From positions 1,364,001-1,428,000 of the forward strand of contig NZ_CP116257.1 in NCBI RefSeq assembly GCF_027947595.1: 64,000 bases of DNA, read 5' to 3'. The notes below the pieces were generated by a model that was not told the DNA's origin, did not search any database, and saw only the letters and a list, made by a program, of their open reading frames with translations. This stretch comes from Streptomyces lienomycini (GTDB lineage: Bacteria; Actinomycetota; Actinomycetes; Streptomycetales; Streptomycetaceae). Positions 44,023-55,521 of the stretch are shown piece after piece (positions within the stretch are counted from its first letter, which is position 1; the number at the start of each line of letters is the position of its first letter). The position numbers were made by a program, and so were the translations under genes.

Positions 44023-45279
44023 ATGTCGGTCACCCACGACGTCCCCCAGGCCGATGACAGCATGCTCGGGGACCTGGGCCGCCAGGATCCCCGGCTCGCC
44101 GAGATCCTGTTCGCCGAACGCCGCCGGCAGTCGACGACCCTGCAGCTGATCGCCGCCGAGAACTTCACGTCCCCCGCCGTGCTGGCCGCGCTCGGCTCCC
44201 CGCTGGCCAACAAGTACGCCGAGGGCTACCCGGGCGCCCGGCACCACGGCGGCTGCGAGATCGTCGACGTCGCCGAACGGCTCGCCGTCGAGCGGGCCCG
44301 GGACCTCTTCGGCGCCGAGCACGCCAACGTGCAGCCCCACTCCGGATCCTCCGCCGTACTGGCCGCCTACGCCGCCCTGCTGCGCCCCGGCGACACCGTC
44401 CTCGCCCTCGGCCTGCCCCACGGCGGGCACCTCACCCACGGCTCGCCCGCGAACTTCTCCGGCCGCTGGTTCGACTTCGTCGGCTACGGCGTGGACGCGG
44501 AGACCGGGCTGATCGACTACGACCAGGTGCGCGCCCTGGCCCGCGCCCGCCGCCCCAAGGCGATCGTGTGCGGCTCGATCGCCTACCCCCGCCACATCGA
44601 CCACGCCTTCTTCCGCGAGGTCGCCGACGAGGTGGGCGCCTACCTCATCGCGGACGCCGCCCACCCGATCGGGCTGGTCGCGGGGGGAGCGGCGCCCAGC
44701 CCGGTGCCGTACGCGGACATCGTCTGCGCCACCACGCACAAGGTGCTGCGCGGGCCGCGCGGCGGCATGGTGCTGTGCGGGAGCGAGCTGGCCGAGCGGG
44801 TGGACCGGGCCGTCTTCCCCTTCACCCAGGGCGGCGCGCAGATGCACACCATCGCCGCCAAGGCCGTCGCCTTCGGCCAGGCGTCGACCCCGGCCTTCGC
44901 CGCCTACGCCCACCAGGTCGTCGCCAACGCCCGCGCCCTCGCCGCCCATCTGGCCGCCGAGGGCCTGGCCGTCACCACCGGCGGCACCGACACCCACCTG
45001 CTCACCGTCGACCCCGCCCCGCTCGGCGTCGACGGGCGGACCGCACGCGGCCTGCTCGCGGCCGGCGGAGTCGTCCTGGACTGCTGCGCGCTGCCGCACG
45101 CGGACGCCCGCGGGCTGCGCCTGGGCACGGCGGCCGTCACCACGCAGGGCATGGGGGAGCGGGAGATGCGGGCGGTGGCCACGCTGCTCGGGGCGGTGCT
45201 CAGGGGTGAGACGGACGCCGCCCGGGCACGGGACGACGTACGGGATCTGGTCGCGCAATTCCCCCCGTATCCGGACTGA
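44023..45279 (+). CDS. glyA: Serine hydroxymethyltransferase
   Basis: 418 residues. Interconverts serine and glycine with tetrahydrofolate. PLP lysine Lys240 in ATTHKVLRGPRGGMV; other motifs TLQLIAAENFTSPAVLAALGSPLANKYAEGYPG and HSGSSAVLAAYAALL. Canonical GlyA has TTTTHKTLRGPR and usually LIASENF; small deviations fit the paralogous GlyA of this locus, so a second, housekeeping copy probably lies elsewhere. ATG 44023 is used. Confidence 0.9.
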   Translation: MSVTHDVPQADDSMLGDLGRQDPRLAEILFAERRRQSTTLQLIAAENFTSPAVLAALGSPLANKYAEGYPGARHHGGCEIVDVAERLAVERARDLFGAEHANVQPHSGSSAVLAAYAALLRPGDTVLALGLPHGGHLTHGSPANFSGRWFDFVGYGVDAETGLIDYDQVRALARARRPKAIVCGSIAYPRHIDHAFFREVADEVGAYLIADAAHPIGLVAGGAAPSPVPYADIVCATTHKVLRGPRGGMVLCGSELAERVDRAVFPFTQGGAQMHTIAAKAVAFGQASTPAFAAYAHQVVANARALAAHLAAEGLAVTTGGTDTHLLTVDPAPLGVDGRTARGLLAAGGVVLDCCALPHADARGLRLGTAAVTTQGMGEREMRAVATLLGAVLRGETDAARARDDVRDLVAQFPPYPD

Positions 45280-45409
45280 GGCGGGGTAGGCGCACACGCG
45301 TGCACAGCCACACGTGCAACCATCGTGGTTACCCGGAAGTCCTCAACCATATGCGCGCATCGCTAGGGTGTGGGGCTGAGGACGGCAAGCGAGACCTGTG
45401 GGGAAGCCC

Positions 45410-46744
45410 GTGCGTGAATACCTGCTGACGCTCTGCGTCACGGCCGCGGTGACGTATCTGCTGACAGGGCCGGTACGGAAGTTCGCGATCGTGGCGGGGG
45501 CGATGCCGGAGATCCGGGCACGTGACGTGCACCGGGAACCCACTCCGCGGCTCGGCGGGATCGCGATGTTCTTCGGACTGTGCGCCGGCCTGCTGGTCGC
45601 CGACCACCTCACCAACCTCAGTGAGGTCTTCGAGAAGAGCAACGAACCGCGGGCCCTGCTGTCCGGGGCGGCCCTGATCTGGCTGATCGGCGTCCTGGAC
45701 GACAAGTTCGAGATCGACGCCCTGATCAAGCTGGGCGGGCAGATGATCGCCGCCGGTGTGATGGTGGTGCAGGGTCTGACCATCCTGTGGATCCCGCTGC
45801 CCGGCGTCGGCACCGTGGCGCTCACCCAGTGGCAGGGCACGCTGCTGACGGTGGCGCTGGTCGTCATCACCATCAACGCGGTCAACTTCGTGGACGGCCT
45901 CGACGGCCTCGCGGCGGGCATGGTGTGCATCGCGGCGGCGGCGTTCTTCATGTACGCCTACCGGATCTGGTACTCGTACGGCATCGAGGCCGCGGCGCCC
46001 GCCTCGCTGTTCGCGGCCATCCTGATGGGCATGTGCCTGGGCTTCCTGCCGCACAACATGCACCCCGCCAGGATCTTCATGGGCGACTCCGGCTCGATGC
46101 TCATCGGCTTGGTGCTGGCGGCCGGCGCGATCTCGGTCACGGGGCAGGTCGACCCCGACCTGATGAACCTGTTCTCCGGGTCCGAGCGCAACTCGGTGCA
46201 CCAGATGGTGCCGGTCTACATCCCGCTGGTGATGCCGCTGACCATCATCGCCATCCCGGCCGCCGACCTGATCCTGGCGATCGTCCGGCGCACCTGGAAG
46301 GGCCAGTCGCCGTTCGCCGCGGACCGGGGGCACCTGCACCACCGGCTGCTGGAGATCGGCCACTCGCACAGCCGCGCGGTGCTGATCATGTACTTCTTCT
46401 CGGCGCTGATCGCCTTCGGCGCGCTCGCCTACTCCGTGAACGCCGCGTCCATGTGGATCGTGCTGGGTGTGGTCTTCCTCAGCGCGATCGGGCTGGTCCT
46501 GCTCCTGATGCCGCGCTTCACCCCGCGTGCCCCGCGCTGGTCCGAGCGCTTCGTGCCGCCGCGCTACCGGCGACGCAAGGCGGCCGCGGCCGAGGCCGGG
46601 GACGGAGAAGCGGACGGCGGCGCGGACGCCGAGGAGCCCGCGGGGGACGCGGAGGACGAGGACGACGACCGGGTCCCCGTGACGGTGGGCGTCTCCGGGG
46701 TCAACGGGGCCACCGCGGTCGGGCACCGTTCACGGGCAAGGTAA
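45410..46744 (+). CDS. wecA: Undecaprenyl-phosphate GlcNAc-1-phosphate transferase (WecA/Rfe, MraY family)
   Basis: 444 residues with about 11 membrane helices. It moves a sugar-1-phosphate from a UDP-sugar to undecaprenyl (or decaprenyl) phosphate. Motifs: HREPTPRLGG, catalytic VLDDKFEID, NAVNFVDGLDGLAAGM, MGDSGSMLIGL and GHLHHRLLEIGHSHSRAVL. C-terminal tail acidic (Glu/Asp/Ala-rich). GTG 45410 is preferred (GGGGAAG just upstream); GTG 45398 is in frame. Its position before atpI matches mycobacteria. Neighbouring LCP protein may use its product. Confidence 0.9.
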   Translation: MREYLLTLCVTAAVTYLLTGPVRKFAIVAGAMPEIRARDVHREPTPRLGGIAMFFGLCAGLLVADHLTNLSEVFEKSNEPRALLSGAALIWLIGVLDDKFEIDALIKLGGQMIAAGVMVVQGLTILWIPLPGVGTVALTQWQGTLLTVALVVITINAVNFVDGLDGLAAGMVCIAAAAFFMYAYRIWYSYGIEAAAPASLFAAILMGMCLGFLPHNMHPARIFMGDSGSMLIGLVLAAGAISVTGQVDPDLMNLFSGSERNSVHQMVPVYIPLVMPLTIIAIPAADLILAIVRRTWKGQSPFAADRGHLHHRLLEIGHSHSRAVLIMYFFSALIAFGALAYSVNAASMWIVLGVVFLSAIGLVLLLMPRFTPRAPRWSERFVPPRYRRRKAAAAEAGDGEADGGADAEEPAGDAEDEDDDRVPVTVGVSGVNGATAVGHRSRAR

Positions 46745-47034
46745 GAATCTGACTAGAGCATTGCCAACTCGTGGGGGAACGAAATACCCCATTACCAGAC
46801 AAGTGGGTGCAGTAATTGCACAGACGCGCGGCGTCACTCTCATGTGTGACAGCAAGCACACCCACAGGTAAAGACCTCATCAAATAGTTTGTGATACGGT
46901 TCACGAGTATCCCCGGGTAGAGCCCAAGGACCGTAGTGCGACGGTCTCTTGAACGTGAGGACACCGTCCGGCCCGGGTCTACGCTCGTCCATGACGACAC
47001 CTGCCCCCTGTGTGTTGAAAGCGGAGTTGCCGCC
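46745..47034. promoter_or_regulatory. atp operon promoter region
   Basis: 290 bp without a gene, relatively AT-rich. It holds the dyad GTGCA-GTAAT-TGCAC (46807-46821) and several possible -35/-10 boxes around 46885-46920. I cannot single out the transcription start. Confidence 0.45.
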
Positions 47035-47469
47035 ATGCCGTCCAATGACGTCCGGATCCTGCTTCAGGCTGCCGTGCCCACGGCTGCCGTCGGCGCTGTT
47101 GCCGCCGTCGTCAGCGCAGTGGTGGCCGGCGGCAAGGGCGCGGTCGGAGCCGTCGTCGCGACCGTGGTGGCGATGCTCTTCATGGGAATCGGCCTCTACG
47201 TCCTGCAGCGCACCGCCAAATCGCTTCCGCACCTCTTCCAGGCGATGGGCCTGATGCTCTACGCGGCACAGATCCTGCTGCTGTTCGTCTTTCTCGCCGC
47301 CTTCAAGAACACGACGTTGTTCAACCCCCGGTCCTTCGCGATCACTCTGGTCGTCGTCACGCTCGCGTGGATCGCCACGCAGACGCGCGCGCACATGAAG
47401 GCCAAGATCCTCTATGTCGAGCCCGAGTCGTCGAGTGAGAAGTCCGAAAGGACGGGCCACTCGTCGTGA
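47035..47469 (+). CDS. atpI: ATP synthase protein I
   Basis: 144 residues, about four membrane helices (for example LLQAAVPTAAVGAVAAVVSAVVAGG and GLMLYAAQILLLFVFLAAF). AtpI helps assemble the c-ring. First gene of the atp operon; ATG 47035 with GGAG upstream. The 225-bp gap to atpB is long for this operon. Confidence 0.88.
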   Translation: MPSNDVRILLQAAVPTAAVGAVAAVVSAVVAGGKGAVGAVVATVVAMLFMGIGLYVLQRTAKSLPHLFQAMGLMLYAAQILLLFVFLAAFKNTTLFNPRSFAITLVVVTLAWIATQTRAHMKAKILYVEPESSSEKSERTGHSS

Positions 47470-47694
47470 GGGGTAGGGCCGGGATAAAGAGGCATGTGAA
47501 GTCCTGCTATCGTCCGGTGCCAACTGCGGCATCGCGGGCGCGGGCATCCAAGCTGACGCCTGCACGAGCGCGAGGCAAGATGCCCCACAGCCGCCCCCAC
47601 ATCCGTAACACCAGTCCCGTGCCGAACTGCGGCCCCGCGCCGCGCCGACACAACGAGGTTGCCGTACCCATGCGCCACGATGAAGGAGCCCGCG

Positions 47695-48519
47695 GTGAGT
47701 GCTGACCCGACGCAGGTGCTCGCCTTCGAGACCGACTGCCACATTTTCGACGGATGTGGCTTCCCGGCTCCCGGCCTGCACTCGTTCCTCTTCGAGCCGC
47801 TCTGGGGCAACGCAGACGGCAACGGCATGTACTTCAACAAGCCGATGCTGCTGGCGCTGCTCGGCTCGTTCATCATCGTGGGCTTCTTCTGGGCCGCCTT
47901 CAACAAGCCGAAGGTCGTCCCCGGCAAGCTCCAGATGGTCGCCGAGTCCGGCTACGACTTCATCCGCCGCGGCGTGGTCTACGAGACGATCGGCAAGAAG
48001 GAAGGCGAGAAGTACGTCCCGCTCGTCGTGACGCTCTTCTTCTTCGTCTGGATGATGAACCTCTGGTCGATCATCCCGGTCGCCCAGTTCCCGGTGACCT
48101 CGATCATCGCCTACCCGATGGTCCTGGCCCTGATCGTCTACGTCGTGTGGGTGTCGCTCACCTTCAAGCGCCACGGCTTCGTCGGTTTCTTCAAGAACGT
48201 CACCGGCTACGACAAGTCCCTCGGCGCGGTGCTGCCGCTGTCGATGACCATCGAGTTCTTCTCGAACCTGCTGGTCCGCCCCTTCACGCACGCCGTCCGG
48301 CTCTTCGCCAACATGTTCGCCGGCCACACGCTGCTGCTGCTCTTCACGATCGCCAGCTGGTACCTGCTGAACGGCATCGGATTCGCCTACGCGGGCGTCT
48401 CGTTCGTGATGACGCTCATCATGACGGCCTTCGAGCTCTTCATCCAGGCCGTGCAGGCGTACGTGTTCGTGCTGCTGACCTGCACCTACATCCAGGGCGC
48501 GCTCGCCGAGAACCACTGA
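47695..48519 (+). CDS. atpB: F0F1 ATP synthase subunit a
   Basis: 274 residues. GTG 47695 follows AAGGAG. Five to six membrane helices. The essential proton-path arginine lies in MTIEFFSNLLVRPFTHAVRLFANMFAGH, followed by the conserved C-terminal helix FELFIQAVQAYVFVLLTCTYIQGALAEN. It forms the stationary half-channels against the c-ring. Confidence 0.96.
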   Translation: MSADPTQVLAFETDCHIFDGCGFPAPGLHSFLFEPLWGNADGNGMYFNKPMLLALLGSFIIVGFFWAAFNKPKVVPGKLQMVAESGYDFIRRGVVYETIGKKEGEKYVPLVVTLFFFVWMMNLWSIIPVAQFPVTSIIAYPMVLALIVYVVWVSLTFKRHGFVGFFKNVTGYDKSLGAVLPLSMTIEFFSNLLVRPFTHAVRLFANMFAGHTLLLLFTIASWYLLNGIGFAYAGVSFVMTLIMTAFELFIQAVQAYVFVLLTCTYIQGALAENH

Positions 48520-48576
48520 GTCCCCGCCCGGCCTCACATCCCAGCCGTCCGGTGGCCAACCCCCACCGGTCCGTAA

Positions 48577-48819
<243 letters not shown>

Positions 48820-48861
48820 GACGAAGACCGACGACCGACCCTTTCGACGAAAGGCATTGAT

Positions 48862-49422
48862 GTGACTTCCGCCCTGGTTTTCCTGGCGGCTGAGGGTGAG
48901 AAGGAGAACCCCCTCATCCCGCCGTGGCCGGAGCTCGTCATCGGCCTGATCGCCTTCGTCATCGTCTTCGGCTTCCTCGCCAAGAAGCTCCTCCCGAACA
49001 TCAACAAGGTTCTGGAAGAGCGCCGCGAGGCCATCGAGGGCGGTATCGAGAAGGCCGAGGCCGCGCAGACCGAGGCCCAGAGCGTCCTCGAGCAGTACAA
49101 GGCGCAGCTCGCCGAGGCCCGGCACGAGGCCGCGCGACTGCGCCAGGAGGCGCAGGAGCAGGGCGCCACGCTCATCGCCGAGATGCGCGCGGAAGGCCAG
49201 CGGCAGCGTGAGGAGATCATCGCCGCCGGTCACGCCCAGATCCAGGCCGACCGCAAGGCCGCCGCGTCCGCGCTGCGCCAGGACGTCGGCAAGCTGGCCA
49301 CCGAGCTGGCCGGCAAGCTGGTCGGCGAGTCCCTCGAGGACCACGCCCGCCAGAGCCGTGTGATCGACCGGTTCCTGGACGAGCTGGACGACAAGGCGAC
49401 GACGGCCGAGGCGGCCCGATGA
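48862..49422 (+). CDS. atpF: F0F1 ATP synthase subunit b
   Basis: 186 residues from GTG 48862. One N-terminal membrane helix (LVIGLIAFVIVFGFLAKKLLP), then a long charged coiled coil (EERREAIEGGIEKAEAAQTEAQSVLEQY...), the peripheral stalk. Overlaps atpH as ATGA (49419-49422). Confidence 0.96.
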   Translation: MTSALVFLAAEGEKENPLIPPWPELVIGLIAFVIVFGFLAKKLLPNINKVLEERREAIEGGIEKAEAAQTEAQSVLEQYKAQLAEARHEAARLRQEAQEQGATLIAEMRAEGQRQREEIIAAGHAQIQADRKAAASALRQDVGKLATELAGKLVGESLEDHARQSRVIDRFLDELDDKATTAEAAR

Positions 49423-50243
49423 GTGGCATGCACGGAGCGAGCCGCGAGGCTCTTGCCGCCGCACGTGAGCGTCTCGACGCGCTGACGGACTCCACGTCCG
49501 TGGACGCCGGCTCGCTCGCCGACGAGCTGGCCGCCGTCACCGCGCTGCTCCACCGCGAGGTGTCGCTGCGTCGGGTCCTGACCGACCCGGCGCAGTCCGG
49601 CGAGGCCAAGGCCGAACTCGCCCAGCGCCTCCTCGGCACCCAGGTCAGCGGCACCGCCGTCGACGTGGTGGCCGGCATGGTGCGCTCCCGCTGGTCGCAG
49701 TCCCGCGACCTGGTGGACGCGCTGGAGGAGCTGGCGAACACCGCCGACCTCACCGCCGCCCAGAAGACGGGCCGGCTCGACAACGTGGAGGACGAGCTGT
49801 TCCGGTTCGGCCGGATCGCCTCCTCGAACACCGAGCTGCGCGCCGCGCTCACCAGCCGCTCCGCCACCACCGCGGCCAAGGGCGAGCTGCTGCGCAGCCT
49901 GCTCGGCGGCCGGGCGGACCGGACCACCGAGCGTCTGGTCACCCGTCTCGTCACCGCGCCCCGGGGACGTAGCCTGGAGTCGGGACTCGAATCCCTGTCC
50001 AAGCTCGCCGCCGACCGGCGCGACCGGATGGTCGCCGTCGTCACCTCGGCGGTGCCGCTGAGCGACCCGCAGAAGCAGCGCCTCGGCGCCGCCCTCGCGA
50101 AGGTCTACGGCCGCCCGATGCACCTCAATCTCGACGTGGACCCCGAGGTCGTCGGAGGGATCCGGGTGCAGGTCGGCGACGAGGTCATCAACGGCTCCAT
50201 CGCGGACCGTCTGGAGGACGCCGGCCGCCGACTGGCGAGCTGA
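49419..50243 (+). CDS. atpH: F0F1 ATP synthase subunit delta
   Basis: 274 residues, longer than the ~180 of E. coli delta, as usual in actinobacteria. The N-terminal half contains [25 protein letters not shown], and the C-terminal half ends [27 protein letters not shown] and [27 protein letters not shown], the signature end of delta. Connects the peripheral stalk to the alpha subunits. Confidence 0.95.
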   Translation: MSGMHGASREALAAARERLDALTDSTSVDAGSLADELAAVTALLHREVSLRRVLTDPAQSGEAKAELAQRLLGTQVSGTAVDVVAGMVRSRWSQSRDLVDALEELANTADLTAAQKTGRLDNVEDELFRFGRIASSNTELRAALTSRSATTAAKGELLRSLLGGRADRTTERLVTRLVTAPRGRSLESGLESLSKLAADRRDRMVAVVTSAVPLSDPQKQRLGAALAKVYGRPMHLNLDVDPEVVGGIRVQVGDEVINGSIADRLEDAGRRLAS

Positions 50244-50323
50244 CGCCCCGCGCGACAACAGCACAGCAAGTTGCACGTACTTACGACGGCCCTGGTTGGG
50301 CCGTGCAGAGGATTCACCTCTTT

Positions 50324-50359
50324 TTGGGGGGAGTCCCCGACTCGTGGAATACCCCCCAA
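50324..50359 (+). repeat. Hairpin in the atpH-atpA gap
   Basis: TTGGGGGG (50324-50331) pairs with CCCCCCAA (50352-50359), loop 20 nt, preceded by three more T. It lies within the 155-bp gap, the longest after atpB inside the operon. It may act as a partial terminator or a processing/stability element. Confidence 0.6.
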
Positions 50360-50398
50360 GTGAAACTTCGGGCCCAACAAGGAGAGCAGGGAACTCAG

Positions 50399-51988
50399 AT
50401 GGCGGAGCTCACGATCCGGCCGGAGGAGATCCGGGACGCGCTGGAGAACTTCGTCCAGTCGTACAAGCCGGACGCGGCCTCGCGCGAGGAGGTCGGTACG
50501 GTCACCCTTGCCGGCGACGGCATCGCGAAGGTCGAGGGTCTCCCCTCGGCCATGGCCAACGAACTGCTGAAGTTCGAGGACGGCACCCTCGGCCTCGCCC
50601 TCAACCTCGAGGAGCGCGAGATCGGTTGCGTCGTCCTCGGTGAGTTCAGCGGCATCGAGGAGGGGCAGCCGGTCTCGCGTACCGGTGAGGTCCTCTCCGT
50701 GGCCGTCGGCGAGGGCTACCTCGGCCGCGTGGTCGACCCCCTCGGCAACCCGATCGACGGCCTCGGCGAGATCGAGACGTCCGGTCGCCGCGCCCTCGAA
50801 CTGCAAGCCCCCACGGTCATGCAGCGCAAGTCGGTGCACGAGCCGATGGAGACGGGCTACAAGGCCGTCGACGCCATGACCCCGATCGGCCGCGGCCAGC
50901 GCCAGCTGATCATCGGCGACCGCCAGACCGGCAAGACCGCCCTGGCCGTCGACACGATCATCAACCAGCGCGACAACTGGCGCACCGGCGACCCGAACAA
51001 GCAGGTCCGCTGCATCTACGTCGCCATCGGCCAGAAGGGCTCCACCATCGCGTCCGTGCGCGGCGCGCTGGAGGAGAACGGCGCGCTGGAGTACACGACC
51101 ATCGTGGCCGCCCCGGCGTCCGACCCGGCCGGCTACAAGTACCTGGCGCCGTACACCGGCTCGGCCATCGGCCAGCAGTGGATGTACGAGGGCAAGCACG
51201 TCCTGATCATCTTCGACGACCTGTCGAAGCAGGCCGACGCCTACCGCGCCGTGTCGCTGCTGCTGCGCCGCCCGCCGGGCCGTGAGGCCTACCCGGGTGA
51301 CGTCTTCTACCTGCACTCCCGTCTGCTGGAGCGCTGCGCGAAGCTCTCCGACGCCGAGGGCGCCGGCTCGATGACGGGTCTGCCGATCGTCGAGACGAAG
51401 GCCAACGACGTGTCGGCGTTCATCCCGACCAACGTCATCTCCATCACCGACGGCCAGTGCTTCCTGGAGTCCGACCTGTTCAACGCCGGTCAGCGTCCGG
51501 CCCTGAACGTCGGTATCTCGGTCTCCCGCGTCGGTGGCTCCGCCCAGCACAAGGCCATGAAGCAGGTTTCCGGCCGACTGCGCGTGGACCTCGCCCAGTT
51601 CCGTGAGCTGGAGGCGTTCGCCGCCTTCGGTTCCGACCTGGACGCCGCGTCGAAGTCGCAGCTGGAGCGCGGTCAGCGCATGGTCGAGCTGCTGAAGCAG
51701 AACCAGTACCAGCCGATGTCGACCGAGGACCAGGTCGTCTCCGTCTGGGCCGGCACCACCGGCAAGATGGACGAGGTGCCCGTCGCCGACATCCGCCGCT
51801 TCGAGAAGGAGCTGCTCGAGTACCTGCACCGCCAGGAGCAGGGCCTCATGACCTCCATCCGGGAGGGCGGCAAGATGTCCGACGACACCCTGCAGGCCGT
51901 CGCCGAGGCCATCGCGTCGTTCAAGAAGCAGTTCGAGACCTCGGACGGCAAGCTGCTCGGCGAGGACGCCCCGTCCGCCGCCAAGTGA
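50399..51988 (+). CDS. atpA: F0F1 ATP synthase subunit alpha
   Basis: 529 residues. Walker [16 protein letters not shown]; signature region [21 protein letters not shown]-terminal [15 protein letters not shown](K). Regulatory nucleotide-binding subunit of F1. ATG 50399 is used (GGAGAGCAGGGA upstream); the open frame to 50303 is not conserved in nature. Confidence 0.97.
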   Translation: MAELTIRPEEIRDALENFVQSYKPDAASREEVGTVTLAGDGIAKVEGLPSAMANELLKFEDGTLGLALNLEEREIGCVVLGEFSGIEEGQPVSRTGEVLSVAVGEGYLGRVVDPLGNPIDGLGEIETSGRRALELQAPTVMQRKSVHEPMETGYKAVDAMTPIGRGQRQLIIGDRQTGKTALAVDTIINQRDNWRTGDPNKQVRCIYVAIGQKGSTIASVRGALEENGALEYTTIVAAPASDPAGYKYLAPYTGSAIGQQWMYEGKHVLIIFDDLSKQADAYRAVSLLLRRPPGREAYPGDVFYLHSRLLERCAKLSDAEGAGSMTGLPIVETKANDVSAFIPTNVISITDGQCFLESDLFNAGQRPALNVGISVSRVGGSAQHKAMKQVSGRLRVDLAQFRELEAFAAFGSDLDAASKSQLERGQRMVELLKQNQYQPMSTEDQVVSVWAGTTGKMDEVPVADIRRFEKELLEYLHRQEQGLMTSIREGGKMSDDTLQAVAEAIASFKKQFETSDGKLLGEDAPSAAK

Positions 51989-52009
51989 CGTAAGGAAGGG
52001 ACCTGACTC

Positions 52010-54363
<2,354 letters not shown>

Positions 54364-54375
54364 GCCTCGGCTCGC

Positions 54376-54430
54376 GGTGAGCCGCACGGCTCACCATCCG
54401 GAGGGGGCGGGCGCGTCCCGCCCCTTCCGG
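54376..54430 (+). terminator. Two tandem hairpins between atpD and atpC
   Basis: Hairpin 1: GGTGAGCC-GCAC-GGCTCACC (54376-54395). Hairpin 2: 14-bp arms 54398-54411 and 54417-54430 with one mismatch. They probably attenuate transcription into atpC. TAGACT at about 54439 could be a -10 for separate atpC expression. Confidence 0.6.
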
Positions 54431-54494
54431 CACGCCCCTTAGACTTGTAACCAACACCCGGCTCTCCCGCCGGGTGGTGACCCGAGGAGCCACC

Positions 54495-54869
54495 TTGGCT
54501 GCTGAGCTGCACGTCGCGCTGGTCGCGGCCGACCGAGAGGTCTGGTCCGGCGAGGCCACCCTGGTCGTCGCGCGCACCACGTCCGGCGACATCGGCGTCA
54601 TGCCCGGTCACCAGCCGCTGCTCGGTGTGCTGGAGTCGGGCCCGGTGACCATTCGTACGAGTGACGGCGGGACGGTCGTCGCCGCCGTGCACGGCGGTTT
54701 CATCTCGTTCGCCGACGACAAGCTGTCGCTGCTGGCCGAGATCGCCGAGCTGTCGGACGAGATCGACGTCCAGCGCGCGGAGCGGGAGCTCGAGCGCGCG
54801 AAGGCGGAGGGCGACGCCCACGCCGAGCGTCGCGCCGACGTCCGACTGCGCGCGGCGGCGGGACGCTGA
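54495..54869 (+). CDS. atpC: F0F1 ATP synthase subunit epsilon
   Basis: 124 residues from TTG 54495 (CGAGGAG upstream). N-terminal beta sandwich LHVALVAADREVWSGEATLVVARTTSGDIGVMPGHQPLLG, then the two-helix C-terminal hairpin (EIDVQRAERELERAKAEG), which can inhibit ATP hydrolysis. Last gene of the operon. Confidence 0.96.
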   Translation: MAAELHVALVAADREVWSGEATLVVARTTSGDIGVMPGHQPLLGVLESGPVTIRTSDGGTVVAAVHGGFISFADDKLSLLAEIAELSDEIDVQRAERELERAKAEGDAHAERRADVRLRAAAGR

Positions 54870-54907
54870 TCCACAGCACTGTGCGATAGCGTCGTGCCAT
54901 GACGTCA

Positions 54908-54955
54908 CTCAGCCGCGGCTGGGACCGGAGACATCCGGACCCAGCCGCGGCTGAG
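54908..54955 (+). terminator. Terminator of the atp operon
   Basis: A perfect 16-bp stem, CTCAGCCGCGGCTGGG with CCCAGCCGCGGCTGAG, and a loop that can itself pair (CCGGA/TCCGG). 38 bp after the atpC stop. Confidence 0.9.
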
Positions 54956-55011
54956 GCAGATCCGGGTGGTTTTTCCGTTCCGTTACCTAGGAGACGAGGA
55001 GGTCGGTGTCG

Positions 55012-55458
55012 ATGGCCCTCGCTCTGACTGTGTGCGGAATTGTCGTCGCCCTGGTGGTGATCGGGCTCTTCGTCTTCGGTCTGCGCCGCCGGCTGATCCA
55101 GCGTTCGGGCGGCACCTTCGACTGCTCCCTGCGCTGGGACGCCCCCAAGGAGGGCGACACCGGCGGCAAGGGCTGGGCCTACGGCGTCGCCCGCTACAAC
55201 GGCGACCGGGTCGAGTGGTACCGCGTCTTCTCGTACTCCCCCCGCCCGCGCCGGGTGCTCGAACGCTCGGCGATCGAGGTGGCCGGCCGCCGGGTGCCGG
55301 ACGGCGAGGAGGAGCTGGCCCTGCTCTCCGACGCCGTGGTCCTGGCCTGCCTCCACCGGGGCACACGGCTCGAACTGGCGATGAGCGAAGACGCGCTGAC
55401 CGGATTCCTCGCGTGGCTGGAAGCAGCCCCGCCCGGACAGCGAGTGAATGTGGCGTAG
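55012..55458 (+). CDS. DUF2550 membrane protein
   Basis: 148 residues. One N-terminal helix (LALTVCGIVVALVVIGLFVFGL), then a cytoplasmic domain with GGTFDCSLRW and KGWAYGVARYNGDRVEWYRVFSYSPRPRR. ATG 55012 sits 10 nt after GAGGAGG; GTG 55006 is too close. This family follows atpC in most actinobacteria; function unknown. The stop codon lies in the loop of the terminator. Confidence 0.88.
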   Translation: MALALTVCGIVVALVVIGLFVFGLRRRLIQRSGGTFDCSLRWDAPKEGDTGGKGWAYGVARYNGDRVEWYRVFSYSPRPRRVLERSAIEVAGRRVPDGEEELALLSDAVVLACLHRGTRLELAMSEDALTGFLAWLEAAPPGQRVNVA

Positions 55459-55470
55459 CCACATTCACTC
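55442..55470. terminator. Bidirectional terminator DUF2550/chitinase
   Basis: A perfect 13-bp stem, GAGTGAATGTGGC with GCCACATTCACTC, and a 3-nt loop GTA; the DUF2550 stop TAG (55456-55458) is at the loop. Serves both convergent genes. Confidence 0.88.
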
Positions 55471-55521
55471 TCCCCCTGGACGAAGCCCGAGGGGAGAGCG
55501 GATGCGGCTACGGGGTGGTTG

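Noticed and set aside
50303..50398. Upstream extension of atpA to GTG 50303
   Set aside because: The extension would encode an unusual sequence through the hairpin region; the canonical AtpA start at 50399 has its own ribosome site.
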